The notes under the pieces were generated by a model. It was not told the origin of the DNA and searched no databases. It saw nothing but the letters and a program-made list of their open reading frames with translations. The position numbers and the translations under genes are program-made. A stretch of DNA of 64,000 nt from DAOTYH01 sp034435015. GTDB lineage: Bacteria; Chloroflexota; Anaerolineae; Aggregatilineales; UBA3940. The stretch spans positions 1-64,000 of the forward strand of contig DAOTYH010000080.1 in NCBI GenBank assembly GCA_034435015.1. The letters run 5' to 3'. This document shows positions 46,237 to 55,870 of this stretch, one piece after another. Positions within the stretch are counted from its first letter, which is position 1; each line of letters starts with the position of its first letter.

Positions 46237-47990
46237 AGAATCACATCCACCGTTACCTGTCTCTTTGCCTTGTGCTGGTGATCGCTCTAGTGGGAGGCTG
46301 GCTGGCCAGCCCGGCTCCAGCTATGGCGGTCGCCGCTGTGACGCCGTCAACTGTGATGAATACCTTCCCCAATACCTTGTTGGTCACCAGTACCACACTG
46401 ACTTTTGTCAATCCGGTCAAGATCGAAGTGCTCGGTTCCGGTTACGGGCTATTTGATGCGACTATTGGAGGCGGGGGGGTGCTCTTTGTGCTCCCGGCAG
46501 GATTCCCAGCCGGGCAGTACACACTCCGGATTTACAATGGTAATAGTATGACGGATGATACTCCTCCTAATGCCCTGACGGTCATAGCGCCAACATCTAC
46601 CCCTCTTCCAACAGCCACTCCTGCCATGACCAATACCCCTTTCCCTACCAGCTTTGTCCGCCCGTTGGTGACTGTTCTCTCCTATGGGGCCAGCTCAACT
46701 GTCTTGACGCCCGGCCAGAACTTCGACTTTGAGATGACATTACAAAACACAGGCCAGATCACAGCAACTAACATTGTGGTTACCTTTGTGGCGAATGACT
46801 TTGTCCCCAGGGCAACAGGCGGGGTGCGGGCTGTAGGCGATCTGGCCCCTGGCCAGACGGTGCGCTTCTTCCAGCCTTTCACGGCCAGCACCTCTCTGGC
46901 TGGCCAGCGGGTAGGGAAGCTGGAGGTCAAGGCCGACTATACCGATGTGTACGGCACGCTCTACAGCGAGACGTTTACGCTGACTTTTGATATTGCGCCA
47001 TCCGGCAGGGCGGCGGCCCCGACTGCTACCCCTACCCTGCCGCCTGCGTTGCGCCCTCAGCTTGTGATCAGCGACTATTCTTCTGATGTGGCTGTTTTAC
47101 AGCCCGGTACCCAGTTCACCCTTCAGCTTGAGGCCCGCAATCTGGGCAATGCTAATGCTAAGGCGGTTACCTTGATTCTCGGCGGGGGCGGCCTGGCTGG
47201 TGGTACGGGCGGCACGCCGGAATCGGGCGGATGGGGTGTAGCAGGCTCCAGCGGTGAGTTCACCAACTTTGCCCCGCTTGGTTCATCCAACCTCCAGTTT
47301 CTTGGAGATTTGCCGGCAGGGGCAGTGATTACAGTCAATTACACACTGATCGTCAATGTGTCAACTAAGCCCGGCGCGTATCCGTTGAAGCTTTCTTTTG
47401 TCTACACCGACGAGCGCGGGAATCGTTACACCGACGATCAGGTGATCACCCTGCTGGTATATGCACTGCCTCAGCTTGAGATCAGCTTCTACCGCGACCC
47501 TAACCCGATCTATGCGGGACAGCCTAACGCTCTGCCCCTGCAAGTGGTCAATCTGGGGCGTAATAGCAGTGTACTGGGGAATATGGAGGTGAACGGCGAG
47601 GGAGCGGAGTTTATCAATAACGTCATCCTGGTTGGGGCGTTGGATCCGGGCGGATATTTCACGCTGGATGCCACTGTGATCCCTGAGCAGGCGGGGCCGC
47701 TTGAGCTGAATGTGACCATCGGCTACACAGACGATTTCGGCCAATCCCAAACCGTTACTCAAACCCTTACATTGGACGTTCTGGAAGCTCCCATGATGGG
47801 GCCTGAGGAGGGCTTCCTGCCTGAAGAGCCTTCCGCGCCGCCTGAAACATTCTGGCAGGCCGTATGGCGGTTTATTCGGGGCTTGCTGGGGTTGGACAGC
47901 GGCAGGCCCAGCCCGCCCAGCCCGACTGCGCCGGGGGTAGGGGAGCCGCTGGGACCGGTTATTGTTCCCTTGGGGCCGGAGGGGCCGTGA
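46233..47990 (+). CDS. Secreted CARDB-type multi-domain protein
   Basis: 585 aa with a clear signal peptide (about 1-33, KNHIHRYLSLCLVLVIALVGG, AxA-type end APAMA). Residues 35-105 look like an IPT/TIG fold. After a Thr/Pro linker come three CARDB-like beta-sandwich repeats (about 137-245, 268-415 and 418-520), each opening with an LSYGASSTVL/ISDYSSDVAV-type strand and containing the NxG and LPAG/LAPG turn. The C-terminus is Pro-rich and has no sortase motif. Coupled to the ATPase before and the permease after it, it could be the external partner of the ABC unit, taking the place of a MacA-type adaptor (inference). Confidence 0.8.
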   Translation: MKNHIHRYLSLCLVLVIALVGGWLASPAPAMAVAAVTPSTVMNTFPNTLLVTSTTLTFVNPVKIEVLGSGYGLFDATIGGGGVLFVLPAGFPAGQYTLRIYNGNSMTDDTPPNALTVIAPTSTPLPTATPAMTNTPFPTSFVRPLVTVLSYGASSTVLTPGQNFDFEMTLQNTGQITATNIVVTFVANDFVPRATGGVRAVGDLAPGQTVRFFQPFTASTSLAGQRVGKLEVKADYTDVYGTLYSETFTLTFDIAPSGRAAAPTATPTLPPALRPQLVISDYSSDVAVLQPGTQFTLQLEARNLGNANAKAVTLILGGGGLAGGTGGTPESGGWGVAGSSGEFTNFAPLGSSNLQFLGDLPAGAVITVNYTLIVNVSTKPGAYPLKLSFVYTDERGNRYTDDQVITLLVYALPQLEISFYRDPNPIYAGQPNALPLQVVNLGRNSSVLGNMEVNGEGAEFINNVILVGALDPGGYFTLDATVIPEQAGPLELNVTIGYTDDFGQSQTVTQTLTLDVLEAPMMGPEEGFLPEEPSAPPETFWQAVWRFIRGLLGLDSGRPSPPSPTAPGVGEPLGPVIVPLGPEGP

Positions 47991-47991
47991 G

Positions 47992-49341
47992 ATGAGTCTG
48001 CTTGAACTGATCGGGTTGGTTTTTGAGAATCTGAGCCGTCGTAAGGCAAGGGTGGCACTGACGGCGGTCGGCGTCATTATCGGGACGGCGGCGGTCGTGA
48101 TTCTGGTGTCGCTGGCAATTGGCCTGCAGAAGAATGCCACCCAGCAATTAGGCGGCATTGGCGATCTGACCCAGATACAGGTGATGCCAAACTATGATTA
48201 TGGCGGTGGAGTTGGTGGAGGCCCTGGAGTAGCAGTGGCAGTTGAGATAGGCCCCGCCGGCTCAAGCTCGTCCTCTCCCAACCAGAAACTTATTACTGAC
48301 GAGTCGCTGGTCGAGCTGGCCGCACTGCCGGGGGTTGAGGCCGTCATTCCGCGGGATTATCTATCTGGGGGCGGGTTAATTTCGATCAATGGCTTGGAGG
48401 CATGGCCCTCAGTGATCGGGGTTGGCATCAATGACCTGAGTGTCCTGGGGCTGGAAGCTCAGGCGGGCACTCTAGAGCTTAGAAGGGGCACAGCCGTAGT
48501 CGGGGCTATGGTTCCCACTTTCTTCTATGATCCTAATTGGAGGCCCGGTCAGGAACAACCCACTCCCCCTGACCTGTTAGACAAACAAGTCACCCTCACC
48601 TTGATGCGGTGGTCGGAAGATGGAACGGAAACCCGCAGGACCGTGCAGGTTCTGATCACCGGCATCATCGCTGAGTCGCGCGGCGAATCCGACTACGCCC
48701 TTTACATGACGCTCGATGATGTGACAGCCTACAACGAGTGGGCTATAGGCCGGCGCATCAACCGCAACCGTGATGGATACTCGATGGCCATTGTCAAGGT
48801 CAGCGATGTAAACCAAGTTCTCGACGTAGCCGATCAGATCACAGCGCTAGGCTATCAGGCCTATACGCCCCAATCGTTTGTGCAGGGCATTAACAGTTTC
48901 TTTCTGGTGCTCCAGGTGATCTTTGGAGGCGTAGGGGCCATCTCCCTGCTCGTAGCGGCAATTGGCATTGCTAATACGATGGCAATGGCCATCTTGGAAC
49001 GCACACGCGAGATCGGCCTGATGAAGGCAGTGGGCGCAACCAACCGCGATGTGCTCAGTGTCTTTCTGGGAGAAGCGGCAGGAATTGGTTTCATTGGCGG
49101 TCTGGGCGGGGTTGCACTTGGCTGGAGTCTCAGTCAGGTGATCAACGTGCTGGCTATGGCATATCTAGCCGGGCAGGCCGTTCAGACGGGGGGAGCACCA
49201 CCTTCAGTGGCTGTCTACACCCCCTTATGGTTACCGATCTTTGCGCTGGCGTTCGCTACGCTGATAGGTCTGCTGTCTGGGTTGTATCCAGCCCTGCGCG
49301 CGGCGACGCTGGTTCCGGTGCTTGCTCTGAAATACGAGTGA
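47992..49341 (+). CDS. ABC transporter permease, MacB family (FtsX domain)
   Basis: 449 aa from the ATG at 47992, which has ggagg about 9 bp upstream and sits one base after the preceding stop. The N-terminal helix ENLSRRKARVALTAVGVIIGTAAVV is the MacB/LolC start. A large external domain (about 65-310) follows, then the FtsX core with ANTMAMAILERTREIGLMKAVGATNRDVL and two more helices near the C-terminus. It forms the permease for the upstream ATPase. The substrate is unknown. Confidence 0.93.
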   Translation: MSLLELIGLVFENLSRRKARVALTAVGVIIGTAAVVILVSLAIGLQKNATQQLGGIGDLTQIQVMPNYDYGGGVGGGPGVAVAVEIGPAGSSSSSPNQKLITDESLVELAALPGVEAVIPRDYLSGGGLISINGLEAWPSVIGVGINDLSVLGLEAQAGTLELRRGTAVVGAMVPTFFYDPNWRPGQEQPTPPDLLDKQVTLTLMRWSEDGTETRRTVQVLITGIIAESRGESDYALYMTLDDVTAYNEWAIGRRINRNRDGYSMAIVKVSDVNQVLDVADQITALGYQAYTPQSFVQGINSFFLVLQVIFGGVGAISLLVAAIGIANTMAMAILERTREIGLMKAVGATNRDVLSVFLGEAAGIGFIGGLGGVALGWSLSQVINVLAMAYLAGQAVQTGGAPPSVAVYTPLWLPIFALAFATLIGLLSGLYPALRAATLVPVLALKYE

Positions 49342-49363
49342 TCCCTCCTCTGACTAGACGAAA

Positions 49364-49387
49364 CCGGGGCGCTTGCAGGCGCCCCGG
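49364..49387. terminator. Hairpin between permease and pheT
   Basis: A 9-bp perfect stem (ccggggcgc 49364-49372 and gcgccccgg 49379-49387) with a 6-base loop sits between convergent genes and could serve both. There is no good T run. Confidence 0.7.
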
Positions 49388-49406
49388 CTGTTATCTCCGC
49401 ATGTTT

Positions 49407-52031
49407 TTAGAGAGAGCGCAGTTTAGCGCCCAATTTCCTCTCCAGCGCCCTGACGATCCGTTCACGCACCTTGTCAGCATCTTTATCTCGCAGGGTTCTG
49501 TCTTCGGCTTGAAAGGTTAGGGCATAGGCCAAGCTCTTCTTTCCTGCGCCGATCTGTTCTCCGCGGTACACGTCGAAGAGATGGACTTCCTTCAGCAGAG
49601 GGCGTCCCTCCTCCCAGATGGCGGCTTCTACTTGGGCGGCTGGCGTTTCTTCGTCTACGACAAGCGCAATGTCCTGATAAATTGCCGGGAAGGTTGAGAC
49701 AGCCTCCACTAGGTAAGTATCTGAGACAGAGGAGAGTAGCCCGTTCATGTCAAATTCGGCCACCAGTACGGGTTGCTCTGGCAGACCGAATGCCTCTCGC
49801 ACCTTCGGGTGTAACTCGCCCAGCGTGCCGACATCTGCCCCCCCGACTATGAGCCGCGCCGCCCGCCCCGGATGGAAAGTGCTGTGCCGGCTTGGTTCGA
49901 ACCTTACATCCTTCAGATGCAGGCCGCGTATGAGGGCCTCAACAATCCCCTTCAGGTCGAAGTAGTCCATCAGAGGGGGATTCTTCACCGCCCCATCCTG
50001 CCAGGCGTGTAAATCACGCGGGCCGGTCAGAGCAAGGCACAAGTGGGCAGGCTCGGCTGGTAACTTCTCACCCTCAACCGGCAGATAGACACTGCCAATC
50101 TCGAACAGTGCCTGCCGTGCCCGCCAGCGGCTGTTGGCGGCCAGTATGTCAAGCATGCCTGCCAGCAAGGTATGGCGCATGACCGTCTTGTCCTGACTGA
50201 TCGGGTTGGCCAGTGTCACGTAGGGGACAGCCGGCCAATCTGATTCAGCTCCGGGCGGGGTCAACAGCGCCTCCCGTTCGGGTGTAGTCAGGCGGTAGGT
50301 GATGATCTCTTGGAGGCCCGCTTTGACCAGCAGATCACGTACCCGCTCTTCACGGCTCAATTCCTCGTTAGCCCGTTGGGGAGGAAGCACGTCTTCGAGC
50401 AGGGTTTGCGGCAGGCGGTCGTAGCCATATACACGTGCGATCTCTTCGATCAGATCGGCTTGGGCTACCAGCTCGGCGATGTCTTGGTGGGGCGAATCGG
50501 GGGGCAGGCCAATGTCCAGCCGGTGATCGGGCACAGTGACACGCAGGGTTGCCTCGTTGAGCCGCTCGACCTTGAACTCCAGCCCTTCTAGGATTCGTGC
50601 TGTCTCATCCTGACTGAGCGCTATACCCAACAGCCGATCTACCTCGCGCAGGGGCAGATCAACCGTGACAGCCGGCGCAGGGAGCGGATACGAGTCTAGA
50701 AAACCGGCGGCAACCTCTCCTCCTGCGATCTGGCGCATCAACTCAATAGCTCGGAGCAGGGCTGTCTGCGCCAGTGCCGGATGTACTCCTCGGCTAAAGC
50801 GGGCGCCTGCCTCTGAAGTGATCTCTTTGCCGCGTTCGCGTTGGGCCTGAAGAGTCTTGCGAATGTTGATGAAGTTCCACGTGGCCGCTTCCAACAGCAC
50901 GTTGACAGAGGCTGGATGGATCTCAGACTCTGCCCCACCCATGATGCCAGCTATACTGAGCGGCCCTGCTGTATCTGTCACAAGGACTGTGAAAGGGTCC
51001 AGCTCGCGGGTCACCCCGTCCAGCGTGGTCAGTGTCTCACCGGGGAGGGCTGTACGGGTGATGATAGTGGGCGCTTTGCCTCCTGCACGTTTCACCAGCA
51101 CGTCGTAGTCAAAGGCGTGCAGTGGCTCGCCCGTTTCCAACATGACGTAGTTGGTGATGTCCACGATGTTGTTGATCGGACGCATGCCGGCCAGAATCAG
51201 GCGGCGTTGCATCCACTGCGGCGAGGGCGCGATCTTCACACCTTTGATGAGTGCCAGCATAAATCGCGGGTTCAATTCTGGGTCACGAATCTCGATGCCC
51301 GCCTGTCCCTCAATAGGAGACCCGGTGGCTGTCACTTCCAGCGAGGGATGCCGCACCTTCTGGCCTGTCAAAGCCGCCGCTTCACGGGCGATCCCTAGAA
51401 TCGAGAAGTTGCGGGCCATGTTAGGCGTCAGTTCGATGTCAAGGACGGCATCGCCAAGCACGTCCTGTAGAGGAGTTCCAGGAGGGGCATCCGTCTCGAG
51501 GAGCATGATCCCCTCGTGCTCATCTGAAAGACCCAGCTCCTTTTCGGAGCAGACCATGCTTTTGTTATCAATGCCGCGCAGATTGCGGGGCTTAATGATC
51601 AGACGAGAGCCGTCATCCTTGTGGCCGTCTATCACTTCGGCCCCCTCACGAGCATAGGGGGCAACCAGCGGAGGGGTAAGCGGCCCTTTGTCTTTGTAGG
51701 GGTAGAGGTTAGGTGCACCTGTGACAACCGTCTCGATGACCCCTATCCCTGAATCCACCAGTGCCAGCACCAGCCGATCCGCGTTGGGATGCGGCTTGAC
51801 TTCTAGAATGTGGCCTACTACGATCTTCTCCCGATCCCAGACCAGATGACCGGTCGAGACGGGCACAGCCAGATGGACATTGCGCCCAGGGCCGCCTAAT
51901 CCGCCGGCAGGGATACCAATGTACTCGATATTGCCTACTTCCATACCAGCCAATGTGAGGCGGTAAGCCAGTTCCTCAATCGGAATAGTGATCTCTACAT
52001 ATTCTTCAAGCCATGAAAGAGGTACGCGCAT
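49407..52031 (-). CDS. pheT: Phenylalanyl-tRNA synthetase beta subunit
   Basis: 874 aa, slightly long (usual about 800). The N-terminal tRNA-binding domain (about 48-165) contains IVVGHILEVKPHPNADRL and PRNLRGIDNKSMVCSEKELGLSDEHEG. The B3/B4 domain has GEPLHAFDYDVL and the B5 region DRLLGIALSQDETARILEGLEF. The synthetase-like core and a C-terminal FDX-ACB anticodon-binding domain (about 780-874) follow. It charges tRNA-Phe as part of the PheS2-PheT2 tetramer and also edits Tyr. It is downstream of pheS under the T-box leader. Confidence 0.96.
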   Translation of the reverse strand: MRVPLSWLEEYVEITIPIEELAYRLTLAGMEVGNIEYIGIPAGGLGGPGRNVHLAVPVSTGHLVWDREKIVVGHILEVKPHPNADRLVLALVDSGIGVIETVVTGAPNLYPYKDKGPLTPPLVAPYAREGAEVIDGHKDDGSRLIIKPRNLRGIDNKSMVCSEKELGLSDEHEGIMLLETDAPPGTPLQDVLGDAVLDIELTPNMARNFSILGIAREAAALTGQKVRHPSLEVTATGSPIEGQAGIEIRDPELNPRFMLALIKGVKIAPSPQWMQRRLILAGMRPINNIVDITNYVMLETGEPLHAFDYDVLVKRAGGKAPTIITRTALPGETLTTLDGVTRELDPFTVLVTDTAGPLSIAGIMGGAESEIHPASVNVLLEAATWNFINIRKTLQAQRERGKEITSEAGARFSRGVHPALAQTALLRAIELMRQIAGGEVAAGFLDSYPLPAPAVTVDLPLREVDRLLGIALSQDETARILEGLEFKVERLNEATLRVTVPDHRLDIGLPPDSPHQDIAELVAQADLIEEIARVYGYDRLPQTLLEDVLPPQRANEELSREERVRDLLVKAGLQEIITYRLTTPEREALLTPPGAESDWPAVPYVTLANPISQDKTVMRHTLLAGMLDILAANSRWRARQALFEIGSVYLPVEGEKLPAEPAHLCLALTGPRDLHAWQDGAVKNPPLMDYFDLKGIVEALIRGLHLKDVRFEPSRHSTFHPGRAARLIVGGADVGTLGELHPKVREAFGLPEQPVLVAEFDMNGLLSSVSDTYLVEAVSTFPAIYQDIALVVDEETPAAQVEAAIWEEGRPLLKEVHLFDVYRGEQIGAGKKSLAYALTFQAEDRTLRDKDADKVRERIVRALERKLGAKLRSL

Positions 52032-52097
52032 ATGCGTCTCCCATCCAAAATATAGAGTGAAGGGCCAAAATAAGAGGCTGAATCAATGGTCCTGTAG

Positions 52098-53123
52098 TTA
52101 GAATTGCTCCAAGAAACGCAGATCATTGCCCCAGAAGTAGCGGATGTCCTGAATGCCGTGCTTCAGCATGGTCACACGTTCAGACCCCATGCCAAAGGCA
52201 AACCCAGAGAACTTGGCGGGGTCGTAGCCGCCGTTCTTCAACACGACAGGATGCACCATCCCTGCGCCAGCTATCTCCAGCCAGCCTGTGCCTTTACAAA
52301 CTCCGCACCCTGCCCCGTTGCAGAGGATACACTCAACATCTACCTCCATGCTTGGCTCGGTGAACGGGAAGTATGAGCAACGAAAGCGTACCCGGCGCTG
52401 AGCGCCAAATGCGCGGCGGGCAAAGGCGGTCATTGTGCCCAGCAGGTCGCTCATGCGGATATGACGTCCGATAGCCAGCCCCTCAACCTGATTGAATTGA
52501 ATCTCTTTGCGGGCGCTGATCTGCTCATAGCGATAGCACATACCGGGAAGTATTACCCGGATCGGTTCAGGGGCATATTCGCGCATGGCATGAATCTGGC
52601 CGGGGGAGGTATGTGTCCGCAGAATGACCCCCGGTGTGGTCGTATAGAAAGTATCCCACATGTCGCGGGCTGGATGATAAGGGGGGATATTCAGCAATGT
52701 AAAGTTGGTTTCATCATCCTCTACATCGCGGCTTCGGTAGACCTGAAAGCCCATCTCTGCCCAGATGTCATATATCTCGCGCAGCACCTGGGTGGCCGGA
52801 TGCAGTCGGCCAACGGGTAAAGGACGCCCCGGCAGGGTGACATCTATTGCCCCTCTTTGCAGGCTTTGCTCAAGTTCTAAGGCACGGAGAGCCTCCTCGC
52901 GGCTGGCAAAGGCGGCTTCTAGTGTCTGCTTGACCTCATTAGCCCGCTGACCGACAAGGGGGCGCTCCTCGGGCGAAAGTTGCCCAATGGAACGCAGGAT
53001 GGTTTTCAGTTCCCCTTTGTCTCCCAGTATGGTCCCATACAGCCTTTTGAGTGCTCCACTGTCTTGGACGAGTTCTAGTTCGTGTAACGTTCGTTGCTCG
53101 ATCTCTTTGAGCTTTTCTAGCAT
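52098..53123 (-). CDS. pheS: Phenylalanyl-tRNA synthetase alpha subunit
   Basis: 341 aa. The N-terminal coiled coil is followed by the class II core: motif 1 near IYDIWAEMGFQVYRSRDVEDDETNF, motif 2 HTSPGQIHAMREY and GMCYRYEQISA, and motif 3 AFGMGSERVTMLKHGIQDIRYF. A CILCNGAGCGVCKGTGWLE block is the usual loop near the catalytic site. It forms Phe-AMP. The start has gggaggag just upstream. It is regulated by the T-box leader at 53165-53489. Confidence 0.96.
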   Translation of the reverse strand: MLEKLKEIEQRTLHELELVQDSGALKRLYGTILGDKGELKTILRSIGQLSPEERPLVGQRANEVKQTLEAAFASREEALRALELEQSLQRGAIDVTLPGRPLPVGRLHPATQVLREIYDIWAEMGFQVYRSRDVEDDETNFTLLNIPPYHPARDMWDTFYTTTPGVILRTHTSPGQIHAMREYAPEPIRVILPGMCYRYEQISARKEIQFNQVEGLAIGRHIRMSDLLGTMTAFARRAFGAQRRVRFRCSYFPFTEPSMEVDVECILCNGAGCGVCKGTGWLEIAGAGMVHPVVLKNGGYDPAKFSGFAFGMGSERVTMLKHGIQDIRYFWGNDLRFLEQF

Positions 53124-53164
53124 GGCTCCTCCCAGTTACAAGATGATTCGTGTCCGCAAGTCCA

Positions 53165-53489
53165 TGAACTGGAAACAAAAAGCCCCCTCCCTCTTCAGGG
53201 ACGGGAGCAATTGCTCGCGCGGTACCACCCTGCCTTGGCTGGCTCCTCTTTCACCAACCCACTCCATCCACCAACAGCGGCACCTCTTCAGGTGCGCGAT
53301 TGGCTGGCCCGATAACGGAGGCCTATCCGGAACGAACTACTGGGGCTTTTCTTGCCCTTTCACCCGTCGGCTCCGGAGGGAACGTTGGCGGTCAGCGACG
53401 AACCCGGCTTTCAGTCTCAGGCCGAGTCTCCCTGACGACGCCTCACGCCGCCAACTCGTCTCCTTCAACGCCTGTCCACTATTTAGTCT
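53165..53489 (-). ncRNA. T-box leader (phenylalanine) of pheST
   Basis: The minus strand carries the T-box sequence AGGGTGGTACCGCG at 53218-53231, exact to consensus. A terminator follows (stem 53183-53206 with one mismatch, then five T at 53177-53181). Stem I can be closed by gttggcgg/ccgccaac (53448-53455 with 53384-53391). Inside it a TTC (Phe) triplet at 53400-53402 fits a specifier, and a GTGA stretch lies opposite. Uncharged tRNA-Phe would pair and favour the antiterminator, allowing pheS-pheT transcription. The specifier is inference. Confidence 0.9.
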
Positions 53490-53495
53490 GGCCGG

Positions 53496-53524
53496 ATTAT
53501 GCCATCCGGCGGGCAGGTTGTCAA
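53496..53524 (-). promoter_or_regulatory. Promoter of the pheST T-box transcript
   Basis: Minus strand TTGACA (53519-53524), 17 bp, CATAAT (53496-53501). It is near-consensus and placed right before the leader, so transcription should start near 53489. Confidence 0.8.
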
Positions 53525-53569
53525 AAATTTTTCAACGAGATAAGCAGGCAACCGCCAATGGGTCTGAAC

Positions 53570-55870
53570 CTACCTCCGCGCACGGATTATATTTCGGAGG
53601 CTTGTGACAGTGGGCAACAGGCCAGTTATGGTTAGTGTCAGGCCGGCTATAGCCCGCGCAAAGGCCTCCCCTCCGCCAATGGCACTGCTGATATGCGAGA
53701 TACCCTGCACCAGAAGGATTAGACCTATCCCGCTGACTCCGATCCCCATAGTGCTCATGCCGAGATAAGCAACCCGACTGCTCCTGACCAGCCCTCCTAT
53801 ACCCATGAAGATCAGGCCGCCGCCCACGATAATCATGCAGGCGCCGCCAAGCAGGTTGGCCTGTGGCGAAGCACTGCCGGTCAGCATGACAATGGGGCTA
53901 CAGAGGATAGTCAGTGCGCCCGCGAAAATGACGCCTGCCCTGAGCAATGTATGGAGCCAGTGGTAAGATCGTCTGTGCCGTTTGGACCGGCGCAAGGGCT
54001 GGGTCTGCGGAAGATAGGCTTCCTCCGTCGCGATAGGCGTCAGGCGGGGTTGTGTTTCCTCTATGCTGGTTGGGTAAGTCAGGGGCAGACGCTCTGGCGC
54101 TTCCGCTACCGCCACACCCGTTGCCGATTGAAGCACAGGCTGTGGATGGGAGCCGTTCCCGCTTCCGGTCGGTGTTTGCGGAGGCTGGGAGCTGACCGCC
54201 GAACGCCGTAGCAGGGGGAGCAGAGGCTCGCTGTTACCTGCACGCTCGCCAGCGCTGGCTCCTTCTTTGTGGCTGTGGTAATAGCCATAGCCATAACCAT
54301 AGTAATAGTAGCTGCTGTAATGGGCTGATCGGGTCTTGATGCCGGTCAGCACAACCCCGACCACTCTGGCATTCACCCGTTCCAGTTGCTTGACAGCCTG
54401 TTGGGCCAAGCGCAGTTTTGTCTTGCCAACCCGTAGCACAAGCAGTATTCCGTCCACATGCGGGCCAAGTACCGATGCATCTGCTACGGCCAATACAGGC
54501 GGCGAATCAATCACGGCTATCTCGGCCTGTTTGGTCAGTTGGTCAAGGATTCGCCGGGCGCGGTCTGAGTCAAGAAGTTCAGTCGGGTTGGGGGGAAGCG
54601 GCCCTGATGCCAAGATAGACAGGTTAGGCACGCCTGAAGCCTTGAGCACCCGGTCCATGTAGTTCAGCGGCTTAACAAACAGATCGCTGAGGCCACTGCC
54701 CGTCTCTATTCCAAACAGCGAATGCAGGGTCGGATGATGGAGGTCAGCCTCCACCACAATCGTTTCGCGACCGTTAAGTGCCAATACTGCGCCCAGATTG
54801 GCCGCCACAGTGGTTTTGCCGTCTTGCGGTGAGGGGCTGGTCACCAGCAGGAGCTGGATGCGGCGATCCACGCCAGCGTATTGTATATTGGTACGCAAGG
54901 CACGGAACGCCTCAGCAGTCACTGAACGGGGCTTCGTAACCGTGATCAGCATACCATCCTTTGGGTCAATCTCTGCGATCATTCCCAGGGTGGGCAATCC
55001 CAGTAGCTGAGCTACCTGATCAGGTGACTTGACTGTGTCATCCAGCATTTCCTTGGCAAAAACCGCCGTAACTCCCAACATGAGGCCAAGCAGTCCACCC
55101 AAGACGGTGTTCAAGATCAAGTTGGGGCTGATCGGCTCAGTCGGCGGGGTGGCTACCTTAACCTGAATCACGTTCGAGGCGGCCTGTGCCTCGGCTATCC
55201 GAATTTGTTCGTAGCTCTCCAGCAAGCTGGCGTGAGTCTGGCGGTACTGGGCCAGCAAAGTCTCCAGACGGTCGCGCTCAGCCCGGTCTTCAGGGGAGTT
55301 CCTCAGCGCGTTGATCTGTTCTGTCGTCTGCCGGATCTGCTCCTCCATATCCTGAAGCTGTTGCGCCAGGCTTGCCTTTGAAGCGGCATAGCGCGAGGAT
55401 TGAATAGCTTCCGTCTGTTCAATGAATACCTGCACCAGCGTATTGGCAATAGCCGCGGCTTCTTCCGGGTCACGCCCCTCGACTTGTATCTCGATCAACT
55501 GAGTGTCTGGAACACGCCGTGCTGAAACCATCTCCTTCAGTGTATCAATGTCGTATCCCAGCTCAAGCCGCTCGATGGTTGCCTCAAGTATAGGCTGCTC
55601 AGTCAGCAACTGGGCATAAGTACGTGCCCGCCGCTCGCTGGCCAGCAACGAGTTGTAGTCATCAGTGCCTGTGTAGGGAGCCTCGTCAATCAGCAGGGTG
55701 GTTGAAGCGGCGTAGGTTGGCGCAATGAAATGACTGGCTCCAAATGCTAATGCACCAGCCAGTATGGCGGCCAAGATAAGCAACCATAAGTGCGACCAGA
55801 TCAACAGCAGGTAGGTTCTGGCATCTACAGACGGGTATCTGCTTGATTCATGAGTAAGCTCGGTTTGCAT
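53570..55870 (-). CDS. Wzc-like polysaccharide copolymerase and tyrosine autokinase
   Basis: 766 aa. The Wzz domain has a first helix at 26-44 and a second at about 252-271 with a helical periplasmic part between. The BY-kinase domain has Walker A SPSPQDGKTT (345-354), A' VVEADLHH (373-380) and B IAVIDSPP (451-458). A cluster of nine tyrosines lies at 518-531. A Pro-rich stretch and four more membrane helices (about 643-753) then follow, absent in usual Wzc or CpsD. The ATG at 55870 is preferred over one at 55882 because gggaag lies close to it. It controls glycan chain length and export. It overlaps the dehydratase gene. Confidence 0.9.
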   Translation of the reverse strand: MQTELTHESSRYPSVDARTYLLLIWSHLWLLILAAILAGALAFGASHFIAPTYAASTTLLIDEAPYTGTDDYNSLLASERRARTYAQLLTEQPILEATIERLELGYDIDTLKEMVSARRVPDTQLIEIQVEGRDPEEAAAIANTLVQVFIEQTEAIQSSRYAASKASLAQQLQDMEEQIRQTTEQINALRNSPEDRAERDRLETLLAQYRQTHASLLESYEQIRIAEAQAASNVIQVKVATPPTEPISPNLILNTVLGGLLGLMLGVTAVFAKEMLDDTVKSPDQVAQLLGLPTLGMIAEIDPKDGMLITVTKPRSVTAEAFRALRTNIQYAGVDRRIQLLLVTSPSPQDGKTTVAANLGAVLALNGRETIVVEADLHHPTLHSLFGIETGSGLSDLFVKPLNYMDRVLKASGVPNLSILASGPLPPNPTELLDSDRARRILDQLTKQAEIAVIDSPPVLAVADASVLGPHVDGILLVLRVGKTKLRLAQQAVKQLERVNARVVGVVLTGIKTRSAHYSSYYYYGYGYGYYHSHKEGASAGERAGNSEPLLPLLRRSAVSSQPPQTPTGSGNGSHPQPVLQSATGVAVAEAPERLPLTYPTSIEETQPRLTPIATEEAYLPQTQPLRRSKRHRRSYHWLHTLLRAGVIFAGALTILCSPIVMLTGSASPQANLLGGACMIIVGGGLIFMGIGGLVRSSRVAYLGMSTMGIGVSGIGLILLVQGISHISSAIGGGEAFARAIAGLTLTITGLLPTVTSLRNIIRARR

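Noticed and set aside
49880..49895. GGTTCGAACC resembling a tRNA T arm
   Set aside because: It is within pheT coding sequence and no other tRNA arms can be drawn around it.
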